From: Brevundimonas sp. MYb52
Lineage (GTDB): Bacteria > Pseudomonadota > Alphaproteobacteria > Caulobacterales > Caulobacteraceae
DNA: 64,000 nt
Assembly (NCBI RefSeq): GCF_002979535.1
Contig: NZ_PCPB01000011.1
Span: 51,240 to 115,239, forward strand
Direction of reading: 5' to 3'
Shown here one piece after another: positions 16,240-24,217 of this stretch. The position numbers and the translations under genes were made by a program. The notes beneath the pieces are model-generated. The model was not told the DNA's origin and did not search any database. It saw only the letters and a list, made by a program, of their open reading frames with translations. The first letter of the stretch is position 1, and every line of letters begins with the position of its first letter.

Positions 16240-16970
16240 GCCGCCGCCTCGTCCTTGGCTTCGACCTCGACGGTGACGCCATAGCCGGCCCACAGGCTGT
16301 AGTCCTTCAGCGTCGATTTCAGGAAGGCCAGATGCGCCGCCTGTTCCGCCTCGGTCGAGAAGAAGGGCAGGGGATTGGGCCGCGCGCCGTGACTGACCGT
16401 CGCGGCCGCCGCCATGGCCTGCGGGCTGCGGGCGCTCGTCAGATCCAGGGCCCGCTCCTTACCCCCGCGTAGCTCCAGATAGACCTCGGCCAACAGGCGG
16501 GAGTCGATCAGGGCGCCGTGCAGGGTCCGGTCGACCAGCGAGATCTTGAAGCGCTTGCACAGGGCGTCCAGCGAGTTGGGCATGCCCGGAAAGCGCTTCT
16601 GCGCCAGTTGCAGGGTGTCGATCCAGCGCGCCTGTTCGGGCGGCTTCTGGCCGATGCGGCTATATTCAAAGTCGATGAAGTTGCGGTCGAAGTTGGCGTT
16701 GTGCGCGATCAGCGGCGCATCGCCGACAAACTCCAACAGATCCGCCGCGATCTCATGGAACTTGGGGGCGTTCTTGACGTGCTCGTCGGTGATGCCGTGG
16801 ACCCGAATGGCGTCCGGCGGGATCAGGCGCTCGGGATTGACCAGGCGGTGAAAGGTCCGCCCGGTCGGCAACAGGTCGTAGATCTCGATGCAGCCGACCT
16901 CGATCAGACGGTCGCCCGTCTTGGGGTCGAAGCCTGTGGTTTCTGTGTCGAGAACGATTTCGCGGGCCAT
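16236..16970 (-). CDS. dnaQ: DNA polymerase III epsilon subunit (3'-5' exonuclease)
   Basis: 244 residues. DEDDh exonuclease motifs are visible: ExoI with IVLDTETTGFDP (Asp8, Glu10), ExoII in AHNANFDRNFIDFE, and ExoIII in HGALIDSRLLAEVYLEL. The C-terminal 70 residues would bind the alpha subunit. This is the replicative proofreading subunit. Its position, a few genes left of the origin next to coaE and aroE, follows the Caulobacter order. Confidence 0.92.
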   Translation of the reverse strand: MAREIVLDTETTGFDPKTGDRLIEVGCIEIYDLLPTGRTFHRLVNPERLIPPDAIRVHGITDEHVKNAPKFHEIAADLLEFVGDAPLIAHNANFDRNFIDFEYSRIGQKPPEQARWIDTLQLAQKRFPGMPNSLDALCKRFKISLVDRTLHGALIDSRLLAEVYLELRGGKERALDLTSARSPQAMAAAATVSHGARPNPLPFFSTEAEQAAHLAFLKSTLKDYSLWAGYGVTVEVEAKDEAAA

Positions 16971-17007
16971 GCCCCTTAATGCCGGTCTTCGGCCATTTGC
17001 GAAAGGC

Positions 17008-17847
17008 TCAAGCCGGCTTCAGGGCCACCTGAACGGCGCGCGCCGCCGCCAGACTGCGTTCGGCCTCGGCGACGTTTCCGTCCTCCAGATGCCAGGCCGC
17101 CGACAGGCAGGCGTGACAGAAGCCATAGCCGAGCACCGCAGCGACGGGCCGCTGCACCGCCGGCGCCAGAACCTCGGCCAGACGTCGCGTCCGCGCCGGG
17201 TCCGTCCGCAGATCCTGACGCTCCAGCGGATTGTAGAGCAGGTTGGCCGCGTCATAGGCCGGGTCGCCAATGAGGCCGTGCGGATCAATGGCCAGCCAAC
17301 CGCGCGCGCCGAACAGAATGTTGTCGTGGTGCAGGTCTCCGTGCAGCGGCTGGATCGGCCCGCCCGCCAGGGTCCTCAGACAGTCGCCCGCCTCGACGAA
17401 CAGACCGCCTTCGCGCTCGGCCGCCGCCGTCAGGGCGGCGAACCGATCCCTCATGGTCTGCAGGCCCTCGGCGCGGCGAGCCGAAGGGACGTGCAGAACC
17501 CGCAGCACCTCGGCGGCGATCAGGGTCGCGGCGGCGTCCCCGTCCTGATCCAGCACCTGGGCCAGGGTGCGCTCCCCGGCGTCCTCCAGCATCTGCCAGT
17601 CGCCGTCGCGGGCCAGCAAGCGCACGGCGCCCCGGCCGTCCCGCCAATCGAGATAGGCCGTGGCGTGGCTGGCGTCCGCCGCCGCCTGGGCGCTGACGTG
17701 CTTGATCACGACCGGTTCGCCGTTCCGGCGTCGCGCCCGCCAAACCTGACCGCCGATCCCATCGGCCAGAGGCGAGGCCTCGACGATCCCCCAGTCTGTT
17801 GGCGGATCGGGCGGCGTCAAGATGTGACGCGCACAGGCCTGGCCCAA
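17008..17847 (-). CDS. APH(6)-type aminoglycoside/hydroxyurea phosphotransferase-like kinase
   Basis: About 279 residues from a TTG at 17847 (overlapping coaE by 31 bp); a TTG at 17820 would remove the overlap, and no ATG is suitable. The kinase core has [12 protein letters not shown], with the catalytic Asp in HGD, followed by [20 protein letters not shown], which closely follows the APH(6)/StrB streptomycin 6-kinase pattern (PF04655). Such genes are often chromosomal and silent; real resistance cannot be inferred. It is co-oriented with coaE. Fructosamine kinase was considered, but the DPHG motif argues against it. Confidence 0.75.
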   Translation of the reverse strand: MGQACARHILTPPDPPTDWGIVEASPLADGIGGQVWRARRRNGEPVVIKHVSAQAAADASHATAYLDWRDGRGAVRLLARDGDWQMLEDAGERTLAQVLDQDGDAAATLIAAEVLRVLHVPSARRAEGLQTMRDRFAALTAAAEREGGLFVEAGDCLRTLAGGPIQPLHGDLHHDNILFGARGWLAIDPHGLIGDPAYDAANLLYNPLERQDLRTDPARTRRLAEVLAPAVQRPVAAVLGYGFCHACLSAAWHLEDGNVAEAERSLAAARAVQVALKPA

Positions 17848-18437
17848 TCGGGCGACAGCACCGTCTCGACAATCTGACGCACCTGCTCGCGCGCCGCGTC
17901 CAGCCCACGTCCGGTATCGACCAGGAAGTCGGCGCGGCGGCGTTTCTCGGCATCAGGCGTCTGGCGCGCCAGAATGGCCTCGAAACGCTCGCGCGTCATG
18001 CCGGGGCGCGCCAGGACGCGGGCGGCCTGAACCTCGGGATCGGCGGTGACCACGACCACGGCGTCCACGAATTGGTCGCCGCCGGTCTCGAACATCAGGG
18101 GGATGTCGAGGACGGCCAGCCGCACGCCTTCGGTCCGCGCCGCCGCCAGATCCTGAGCGCGGTCCTGCGCCACCAGAGGGTGGACGATGGCTTCCAGGCG
18201 CTTGAAGGCGCCTTCGTCGCGACCGAGCGCCTCGGCCAGCCGGGTGCGGTCCACGGCGCCGTCCACGACCACGCCAGGGAAGGCCTGGGCCAGCGGTTCG
18301 ACCGCCGCCCCGCCGCGCCCATAGAGGCGGTGCACGGCGGCGTCGGCGTCCCATAGCAAGGCGCCTTCGTCGGCGAACATCCGCCCCGTCGTCGACTTGC
18401 CCATGCCGATCGAGCCGGTCAGGCCGAGAATGATCAC
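17817..18437 (-). CDS. coaE: Dephospho-CoA kinase
   Basis: 206 residues with the P-loop [12 protein letters not shown] at residues 5-16 and the CoaE signatures [16 protein letters not shown] and VVLDIPL-like [14 protein letters not shown]. It catalyses the last step of CoA synthesis, ATP-dependent 3' phosphorylation of dephospho-CoA. It overlaps aroE by 4 bp (ATGA), so translation is coupled within a minus-strand operon that starts beside the origin. Confidence 0.92.
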   Translation of the reverse strand: MIILGLTGSIGMGKSTTGRMFADEGALLWDADAAVHRLYGRGGAAVEPLAQAFPGVVVDGAVDRTRLAEALGRDEGAFKRLEAIVHPLVAQDRAQDLAAARTEGVRLAVLDIPLMFETGGDQFVDAVVVVTADPEVQAARVLARPGMTRERFEAILARQTPDAEKRRRADFLVDTGRGLDAAREQVRQIVETVLSPDWARPVRVTS

Positions 18438-19279
18438 GCGACCTCTCCCAGATGGGCCAACAACAGGGCGCGCAGGTCCAGCGGCGGGGGAGGACGGCGG
18501 AACAGGGCAGTGAACGAAGGCGTCGCCTGACCGATCAGCATGGCCAGACCATCCACCGTGGTCAGGCCGCGCGCCCGGGCGGCGGCGAGGAAGGGCGTGA
18601 CGACAGGCTTATAGGTCATGTCCATGACCACGGCGGCTGGTTTCAGAACCGACAGGTCGATGGTCGGTTGGACGCTGAGCGCATTGATGACCAGATCAGC
18701 CTCGGCCAGAGCGGCCTCATCCGCGACGCTGACCGCGGGTCCCAGATCAGCGGCCAGGGCTTCGGCCCGGTCGCGCGAGCGGTTGAGGATGCGGATTTGC
18801 GCCCCGGCCTCGATCAGGGCCCCCGCGCCGGCACGCGCCGCCCCGCCGGCGCCCAGCATGACCACGACGGCGTCCTTCAACTCCAGATCCGGCGCCTGTT
18901 CGGCCAGGGCGTAGAGGACGCCGACGCCATCAGAACTGTCGGCGCGCACCCGACCGGCCTCGAAAACCAGGATATTGGCCGAGCCGGTGGCCTGAGCCGC
19001 CTGGCTGGCCTCATCGGCGTAGGCGAAGGCCTGTTCCTTGAAGGGGGCGGTGACGTTCAGGCCCAGGATCAGACCGGCGCGACCGGCGGCGACCAGGGCG
19101 TCGAATCCGGCGGCGTCTTTCGGCGCAAACGGCATATAGGCGCCGTCGATGTCGCCAGCCTGTAGCCAGGCGTTGTGGATCACCGGGCTGAGCGAATGGG
19201 TCACCGGCTGGCCGGCGATGCCCGCCAGCATGGCGGCGCCGGTGATGCGGTTCTTGCCAAGAGCAGGGGAGGGGCTCAC
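18434..19279 (-). CDS. aroE: Shikimate dehydrogenase
   Basis: 281 residues from a GTG at 19279 that overlaps the maf stop by 4 bp (GTGA); a longer reading frame upstream lies inside maf. Substrate-domain motif [18 protein letters not shown] and the catalytic Lys in [11 protein letters not shown] are present, followed by the NADP-binding loop LGAGGAARA. It reduces 3-dehydroshikimate to shikimate in aromatic amino-acid synthesis. Confidence 0.91.
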   Translation of the reverse strand: MSPSPALGKNRITGAAMLAGIAGQPVTHSLSPVIHNAWLQAGDIDGAYMPFAPKDAAGFDALVAAGRAGLILGLNVTAPFKEQAFAYADEASQAAQATGSANILVFEAGRVRADSSDGVGVLYALAEQAPDLELKDAVVVMLGAGGAARAGAGALIEAGAQIRILNRSRDRAEALAADLGPAVSVADEAALAEADLVINALSVQPTIDLSVLKPAAVVMDMTYKPVVTPFLAAARARGLTTVDGLAMLIGQATPSFTALFRRPPPPLDLRALLLAHLGEVA

Positions 19280-19875
19280 GAGACAATCACTCCGGCGCGG
19301 CGCAGTTCGGCCAGAACCGGCCAAAGCGGCAGGCCAAGAACGGTGAAATAGTCGCCCTCGACCGCCTCGAAAAGCTGCGAGCCCAGGCCTTCCAGCCGGT
19401 AGGAGCCGACGCAGGCCAAAAGGGCTTCGCCCTCCGCCGCCAGATAGGCGTCAAGGAAGGCGTCGGAGAAGTCGCGCATCTTCATCTCGACCGTATCCAC
19501 GCCGGACCAGACCACCTGGCCGTTGCGGGCCAGGGCCGCCCCGGAATGCAATTGGTGGGTCCGTCCACGCATGGCGATCAGTCGCTCGCGCGCCGTCGCC
19601 AAGGTCGGGGCCTTGGAAATCAGGCCGCCGTCAAAGGCCAGGGTCTGATCGGCGCCCAGGACCCAGGCCTCGGTGTCGTGGCGCGACACGGCCAGGGCCT
19701 TGGCCCGCGCCAGTTCCACCGCCAGTTCGACCGGATCGACGCCCGGCGTCTTCAACGCGTCTTCGTCAACGTCGGCGACCTGAACCGTAAAGGGCACGCC
19801 GGCGTCAGTCAGGACGGCGCGCCTTGCTGCGCTCTTGGAGGCCAGGATCAGGCGTTCACCGTCAGTCGTCGTCAC
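19276..19875 (-). CDS. Maf-family nucleoside triphosphate pyrophosphatase
   Basis: 199 residues from a GTG at 19875 that overlaps the upstream stop by 4 bp. It starts with the Maf motif LILASKSAARRAVLTDAG; the central motif GADQTLAFDGGLISKAP has Gln where dTTP/UTP-specific members have Thr (ADT), so it resembles the YceF type active on modified nucleotides such as m7GTP. C-terminal GSYRLEGLGSQLFEAVEGDY is typical. Maf proteins are house-cleaning enzymes. Confidence 0.85.
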   Translation of the reverse strand: MTTTDGERLILASKSAARRAVLTDAGVPFTVQVADVDEDALKTPGVDPVELAVELARAKALAVSRHDTEAWVLGADQTLAFDGGLISKAPTLATARERLIAMRGRTHQLHSGAALARNGQVVWSGVDTVEMKMRDFSDAFLDAYLAAEGEALLACVGSYRLEGLGSQLFEAVEGDYFTVLGLPLWPVLAELRRAGVIVS

Positions 19876-20744
19876 GTCGAGGCTCCTGGGGTGTCCTGGC
19901 GGCGGCTGCGCCGCTCGCTCAGCAGGTTGATGATGGCCGCCGCCGTCTCCTCGACCGAGCGGCGGGTCACGTCGATGGTCGGCCAACCGCGCCGCTCGAA
20001 GGCACGACGCGCCTTGACCGTCTCGTCGCGCACCGCGTCATGATCGACATAGTCCGAGGCGCGGGCCGCGTTCAGCCCCTCCAGCCGGTTGCGTCGGATC
20101 TGCACCAGTCGATCCGGCGAGACGGTCAGACCCACGACCAGGGGATTCTTCAGCTGCGTCAGCCGCTCGCCGTCTTCCTGGCCGGGCACCAGGGGCACAT
20201 TGGCGGCGCGGATGCCGCGATTGGCCAGATAGATGCAGGTCGGGGTCTTCGACGTCCGACTAACGCCGCACAGGACCACGTCGGCGTGTTCCAACTGCTC
20301 CAGCGTGCCCTGGCCGTCGTCGTGGGCGATGGCGAAGTCCAGGGCGCCGATGCGATTGAAATAGCCATGGTCCAGGGCGTGCTGGGCGCCGACGCGGGTC
20401 GAGATATTGGTGCCCAGATAGCCGGACAGGGCCCCCACCAGCGGGTCCAGCGCCCCGATCTGCGGCGTCTGCAGCCGACGACAGCCTTCCTCCAGCTGTT
20501 CGCGCAATTCACGGTCGACCAGGGTGTGCAGCACCACGCCCGGCGCGCCCGCCACTTCCTCCAGCACCCGCTCCATCTGCTTGGGCGAACGGACCAGGGC
20601 ATAGATGTGTTCGATCGGAATGACCCCGTCGAAACGGGCGATCACGGCCTTGGCCATGGCGTTCAAAGTCTCGCCGGTCGAATCCGAGACCAGATGGACA
20701 TGAAAATAGGTAGCGAGACGCGACGAGGGGCGGGCGGGGCTCAT
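19872..20744 (-). CDS. PPDK/PEP synthase regulatory kinase-phosphorylase (DUF299)
   Basis: 290 residues from the ATG at 20744 (MSPARPSSRLATYFHVHLVS). An in-frame extension to 20882 exists but runs through the GGCGCC-rich origin DNA and is unlikely to be translated. The family motif HLVSDSTGETLN is near the start and the P-loop-like GVSRTSKTPTCIYLANRG lies in the second half. The bifunctional enzyme phosphorylates (with ADP) and dephosphorylates pyruvate-phosphate dikinase or PEP synthase. In Caulobacter the duf299 gene is the direct origin neighbour opposite hemE; the same arrangement holds here. Confidence 0.9.
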   Translation of the reverse strand: MSPARPSSRLATYFHVHLVSDSTGETLNAMAKAVIARFDGVIPIEHIYALVRSPKQMERVLEEVAGAPGVVLHTLVDRELREQLEEGCRRLQTPQIGALDPLVGALSGYLGTNISTRVGAQHALDHGYFNRIGALDFAIAHDDGQGTLEQLEHADVVLCGVSRTSKTPTCIYLANRGIRAANVPLVPGQEDGERLTQLKNPLVVGLTVSPDRLVQIRRNRLEGLNAARASDYVDHDAVRDETVKARRAFERRGWPTIDVTRRSVEETAAAIINLLSERRSRRQDTPGAST

Positions 20745-21265
20745 GGCTCTGATCGTCTCCTCATCCTTCACGCCCGGAAAGGCTCTGACTCTGTCCCCGA
20801 AGACCTGTGCAAAAGCCTGGGCGCCGTTCGACATCGCCTGGGCGCCGACAGGGCGCCGATTGGGCGCCGAATCCTCTAGCAAGCTCCGACGCGGGTCGCG
20901 AGCGGGGATCGCGGGCGCCGATGGCCGAACGGCGCCTAGAGTCGTTCATACAGGCGCCGAATTTCTATCCTCACCAGGGGATAAGGCGCCTTGTCCAAAT
21001 TTGGCGCCCGGCGCCTTTCCCACAACGGCGCCCAGATGGGACTCCCGTCATAGCGGACTCAAAGCGGGTTATCCCCGCAATCAACACACCATGACGAAGG
21101 TCGCCGGATTCGTTCACTCGAAATCGGGGAGAAGTCTGTCGATGAGCGGGAGGATCGGATTCTATCCCCGCGTTCCAGCCCCCTGCTTCCAACCTCCAAT
21201 TTCTTTCAATTCTTAAATCTGAATAGGGATTGAGGCTTGGGGGTGTGCATCCTAAAGCCCAGAGC
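20745..21265. other. Chromosomal replication origin (Cori-type)
   Basis: A 521-bp non-coding gap between DUF299 and hemE, the interval that contains Cori in Caulobacter, at the point where gene orientation flips from minus to plus. DnaA-like boxes: TTATCCCCG (21069-21077), TTATCCCCT (minus, 20984-20976), CTATCCCCG (21162-21170), CTATCCTCA (20965-20973). AT-rich stretches that could unwind lie at about 21197-21230 and around the palindrome CCAAATTTGG (20995-21004). Eleven GGCGCC palindromes (20820-21032) and seven GANTC sites (20787-21162) are concentrated here. No TTAA-N7-TTAA CtrA box is seen; the only TTAA is at 21213. The hemE promoter must lie at the right end. Confidence 0.85.
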
Positions 21266-22300
21266 ATGAGCACTCCTCTTCTGATCCAGGCTCTCCAGGG
21301 CCAGACTACGACCCGTCCGCCCGTGTGGTTCATGCGTCAGGCCGGGCGCTACCTGCCCGAGTATCGTGAGCTGCGGGCCAAGGCGCCGGACTTCATCGCC
21401 TTCTGCATGAACCCGGAGATGGCGGCGGAGGCGACGCTTCAGCCGATGCGCCGGTTTGGCTTTGACGCCGCCATCGTCTTCGCCGACATCCTGTTGATCC
21501 CCGGCGCCCTGGGTCAGAAGGTCTGGTTTGAAACCGGCGAAGGTCCGCGCCTCGGCGCCCTGCCGCCGGTGGAGTCGATGCGGGAGCTGGCCTCCGAGGC
21601 CGGGGAGGCCCTGAAGTCAGTGGGTCGGACCCTGAGCCTGGTGCGCGCTGAACTCGATCCGTCGAAAGCCTTGATCGGGTTCGCCGGCGCGCCCTGGACC
21701 GTGGCCACCTATATGCTGGACGGCGAAGCCCGCACCATCATGAAGGGCGAGCGGGCTGCGGCCCGCACCTATGCCTATGCGGAGCCCGAGAAGGTCGCCG
21801 CCCTGCTGGAGGTTCTGGTCGAATCCACCGCCCATTATCTGAAGATGCAGCAGGACGCCGGCGCCCAGGTGCTGAAGATCTTCGAGAGCTGGGCCGAGGG
21901 CCTGCCCGACGATCTGTTCGAAACCCTGGTCCTGAAGCCTCACCAGGCGCTTGTGGCCCGCGCCCGGGCCCTCGGGGTCACCGTGCCGCTCATCGGCTTC
22001 CCAAGGGGCTCTGCGGCGCTTGCAGAGCGTTACGCGACCCAGTGCGACGTTCAGGCCGTGGCGCTGGACACCGCCTGCCCCCTGGAGGTCGGCAAACGGG
22101 TCCAGGCCATCAAGCCGATCCAGGGCGCGCTTGACCCGCTGTTGCTGCGCGCCGGCGGCGAGGCTCTGGATCGCCGGGTCGACCAATTGCTTGAGGCCTG
22201 GGGCCAGGGTCCGTGGATCTTCAACCTGGGCCACGGCATCCTGCCGGACGTGCCGATCGCGCATGTCGAGCAGGTCCTGCGCCGGATCGGCGCCCAATGA
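21266..22300 (+). CDS. hemE: Uroporphyrinogen decarboxylase
   Basis: 344 residues from the ATG at 21266 (MSTPLLIQALQGQ). The signature RPPVWFMRQAGRYLPEYR (about 17-34) carries the active-site Arg residues, and AAIVFADILLIPGALG contains the catalytic Asp. FPRGS and the C-terminal GHGILPDVPIAHVE are also conserved. It decarboxylates uroporphyrinogen III to coproporphyrinogen III. It is the first gene right of the origin and overlaps hemH by 4 bp. Confidence 0.95.
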   Translation: MSTPLLIQALQGQTTTRPPVWFMRQAGRYLPEYRELRAKAPDFIAFCMNPEMAAEATLQPMRRFGFDAAIVFADILLIPGALGQKVWFETGEGPRLGALPPVESMRELASEAGEALKSVGRTLSLVRAELDPSKALIGFAGAPWTVATYMLDGEARTIMKGERAAARTYAYAEPEKVAALLEVLVESTAHYLKMQQDAGAQVLKIFESWAEGLPDDLFETLVLKPHQALVARARALGVTVPLIGFPRGSAALAERYATQCDVQAVALDTACPLEVGKRVQAIKPIQGALDPLLLRAGGEALDRRVDQLLEAWGQGPWIFNLGHGILPDVPIAHVEQVLRRIGAQ

Positions 22301-23361
22301 GCCAGACCGCCGAGACCAGTCGTCCGAACCGGCGCGTGGCCGTCGTGCTGACCAATCTCGGCGGGCCGGACGGGCCGGACGCGGTCAAGCCCTTCCTGTT
22401 CAACCTGTTCAACGACCCGGCCATCATCGGTTTGCCGGGCATCGTCCGCACGCCTTTGGCCCGGCTGATCTCGTCGCGGCGCGAGAAGTCGGCCCAGGCC
22501 AATTATGCCCGTATGGGCGGCGGCTCGCCCCTGCTGCCGGAGACCCTGAAACAGGCGGCGGCTCTGTCGGAGGCTCTGGCCGACGCGGCGCCGGGCGACG
22601 AGACCGAGGTCTTCATCGCCATGCGCTACTGGCATCCTCTTACCGAGGACACGGCCAGGGCGGTGGCCGAGTTTCAGCCCGATCATGTGGTGCTTCTGCC
22701 CCTCTATCCGCAGTTTTCGACCACTACGACGGCCTCGTCGCTGAAGGCCTGGCGCGAGGCCTATAAGGGGTCCGGTGAGCTTCACGCCGTCTGCTGCTAT
22801 CCCGACGCCGAAGGGCTGATCGAGGCCCAGGCCCGACTGATCCGCGAGACCATGGACAGGGCCGAGGGCCAGCCGGTGCGCGTGCTGTTCTCGGCCCATG
22901 GCATCCCCGAAAAGCTGGTCGCCGCCGGCGATCCCTATCAGGCCCAGGTCGAGGCCACGGTGGCCGCCGTCGTCGCCCGCATGGGGCTGACCGACTGGGC
23001 CATCTGCTATCAGAGCCGGGTCGGGCCGATGAAGTGGCTGGGTCCGGCCACGCCGGAGGCTATCGAACAGGCGGGCCGGGATGGCGTCGGCGCCGTGGTC
23101 GTGCCTATCGCCTTCGTCTCGGAACACATCGAGACCCTGGTCGAGCTGGATCACGAATACGCCGAACTGGCCGAACAGGTCGGTTGCGCCCCCTATCTGC
23201 GTACGCCGGCTGTCGGGGTGGAGCCGGCCTTCATCGCCGCCCTGGCCCAGGCCGTCGAGTCCGCGCTGGAAACGCCCGGCGTGGCGCCGCAGGGCCTGTC
23301 TAGGGGTGGACCATGCGCCCACTTGAAAGCCTGCCCCGGCGGATGTTCAAAGGCAGCCTGA
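22297..23361 (+). CDS. hemH: Ferrochelatase
   Basis: 354 residues starting at the ATGA overlap with hemE. Conserved segments include LTNLGGPDGPDAVKPFL, the active-site region VLFSAHGIPEKLV with the metal-binding His, and VPIAFVSEHIETLVELDHEY. The C-terminus has three closely spaced cysteines (PCAHLKACPGGC), plus internal ones (for example ICYQSR). Caulobacter ferrochelatase is known to carry a 2Fe-2S cluster, and this tail fits such a site, though ligand assignment is inferred. It inserts Fe(II) into protoporphyrin IX at the inner membrane. Confidence 0.94.
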   Translation: MSQTAETSRPNRRVAVVLTNLGGPDGPDAVKPFLFNLFNDPAIIGLPGIVRTPLARLISSRREKSAQANYARMGGGSPLLPETLKQAAALSEALADAAPGDETEVFIAMRYWHPLTEDTARAVAEFQPDHVVLLPLYPQFSTTTTASSLKAWREAYKGSGELHAVCCYPDAEGLIEAQARLIRETMDRAEGQPVRVLFSAHGIPEKLVAAGDPYQAQVEATVAAVVARMGLTDWAICYQSRVGPMKWLGPATPEAIEQAGRDGVGAVVVPIAFVSEHIETLVELDHEYAELAEQVGCAPYLRTPAVGVEPAFIAALAQAVESALETPGVAPQGLSRGGPCAHLKACPGGCSKAA

Positions 23362-23379
23362 TCGGCCGAGGGGAGCGTC

Positions 23380-23847
23380 ATGGACTATTACAACCTGGCC
23401 CGCGGGCTTCACATCCTGGCGGTGATCGCCTGGATGGCGGGGATGCTCTTCCTGCCGCGCCTGTTCGCCTATGACGCCGAACAGAACGCCAAGCCCGAGC
23501 CGCTGCGCAGCGAGATGCAGACCTTGCTGCGTTTGTGGCAGACTCGCCTGCTGCGCATCATCATCAACCCGGCCATGATCCTGGCCTTCATCTTCGGCGG
23601 CTGGCTGCTGTGGCTGCGCAGCGGCGATGGCGCGGACTGGAGCTTTGCCCATCAGCCCTGGATGGTGACCAAGCTGACCGGCGTCTTCCTGCTGGCGGCC
23701 TGGCACGGCTTTCTCGCCGGTCAGAGGAAGAAGATCGCCGCCGGCGCCTCGAAATACTCAGGCCGCTTCTGGCGCATGACCAATGAGATCCCCTTCCTGC
23801 TGGCCATCGTCATGGTGCTGTCGGTCACGCTGGAATGGACGTTCTAG
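23380..23847 (+). CDS. hemJ: Protoporphyrinogen IX oxidase HemJ
   Basis: 155 residues with four membrane helices. N-terminal NLARGLHILAVIAWMAGMLF contains the heme-ligand-type His, and LTGVFLLAAWHGFLAG the second. It oxidises protoporphyrinogen IX to protoporphyrin IX, directly before HemH in the pathway, and starts 18 bp after hemH behind GGGGAG. hemE-hemH-hemJ therefore forms a heme operon starting at the origin. Confidence 0.9.
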   Translation: MDYYNLARGLHILAVIAWMAGMLFLPRLFAYDAEQNAKPEPLRSEMQTLLRLWQTRLLRIIINPAMILAFIFGGWLLWLRSGDGADWSFAHQPWMVTKLTGVFLLAAWHGFLAGQRKKIAAGASKYSGRFWRMTNEIPFLLAIVMVLSVTLEWTF

Positions 23848-23867
23848 GGCGCGCGTGACCTCTTTTT

Positions 23868-23996
23868 CCTCCCCATTTCATGGGGAGGGGGACCACGAAG
23901 TGGTGGAGGGGGCGGCACAGAGGGCGGACGTCCTGTCGCCCCCTCCGTCTCGTCGCTTGCAGCGCCGATCCACCTCCCCATGGGAATGGGGAGGAA
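23868..23996. repeat. ~130-bp intergenic inverted-repeat element (type A)
   Basis: Begins CCTCCCCATTTCATGGGGAG, itself a small hairpin, and ends CCTCCCCATGGGAATGGGGAGG, another, with complementary CACGAAGTGG and CCCCCTCC tracts inside. The ends match the element at 56770-56895. It lies between hemJ and rho and has no ORF. Confidence 0.65.
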
Positions 23997-24217
23997 AGAC
24001 GCCGCTTGACCCCGCCTGTCCTTTCGTGGTTCCGCTGACGGTGAACCGTTCGGCGTGATCCCATTGCGATCCGCAGGGCGGTCCCTCTCTTCTTGCGACG
24101 CCTGCCGGATCGATCCTGCGGGACCCCGTCGTCCTCCCTCTGGCCGCAAGGCCGCGACATCGACAGACGAACCGCCCTCGACGCTACTTCGCGTCCGAGC
24201 GCGTGAGCGAGCACGCC
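23997..24217. other. rho upstream region
   Basis: About 220 bp between the repeat element and the rho start. It should contain the rho promoter and a leader. Rho is autoregulated through its leader in other bacteria, but I cannot identify a specific attenuator; the stretch is C-rich with few strong hairpins. Confidence 0.35.

Noticed and set aside
17008..17847. Fructosamine kinase
   Set aside because: The AIDPHG and [10 protein letters not shown] motifs fit APH(6)/hydroxyurea kinases better.
20745..20882. Extended N-terminus of the DUF299 kinase
   Set aside because: The 46 extra residues have no family similarity and coincide with the GGCGCC array of the origin. The ATG at 20744 fits the family.
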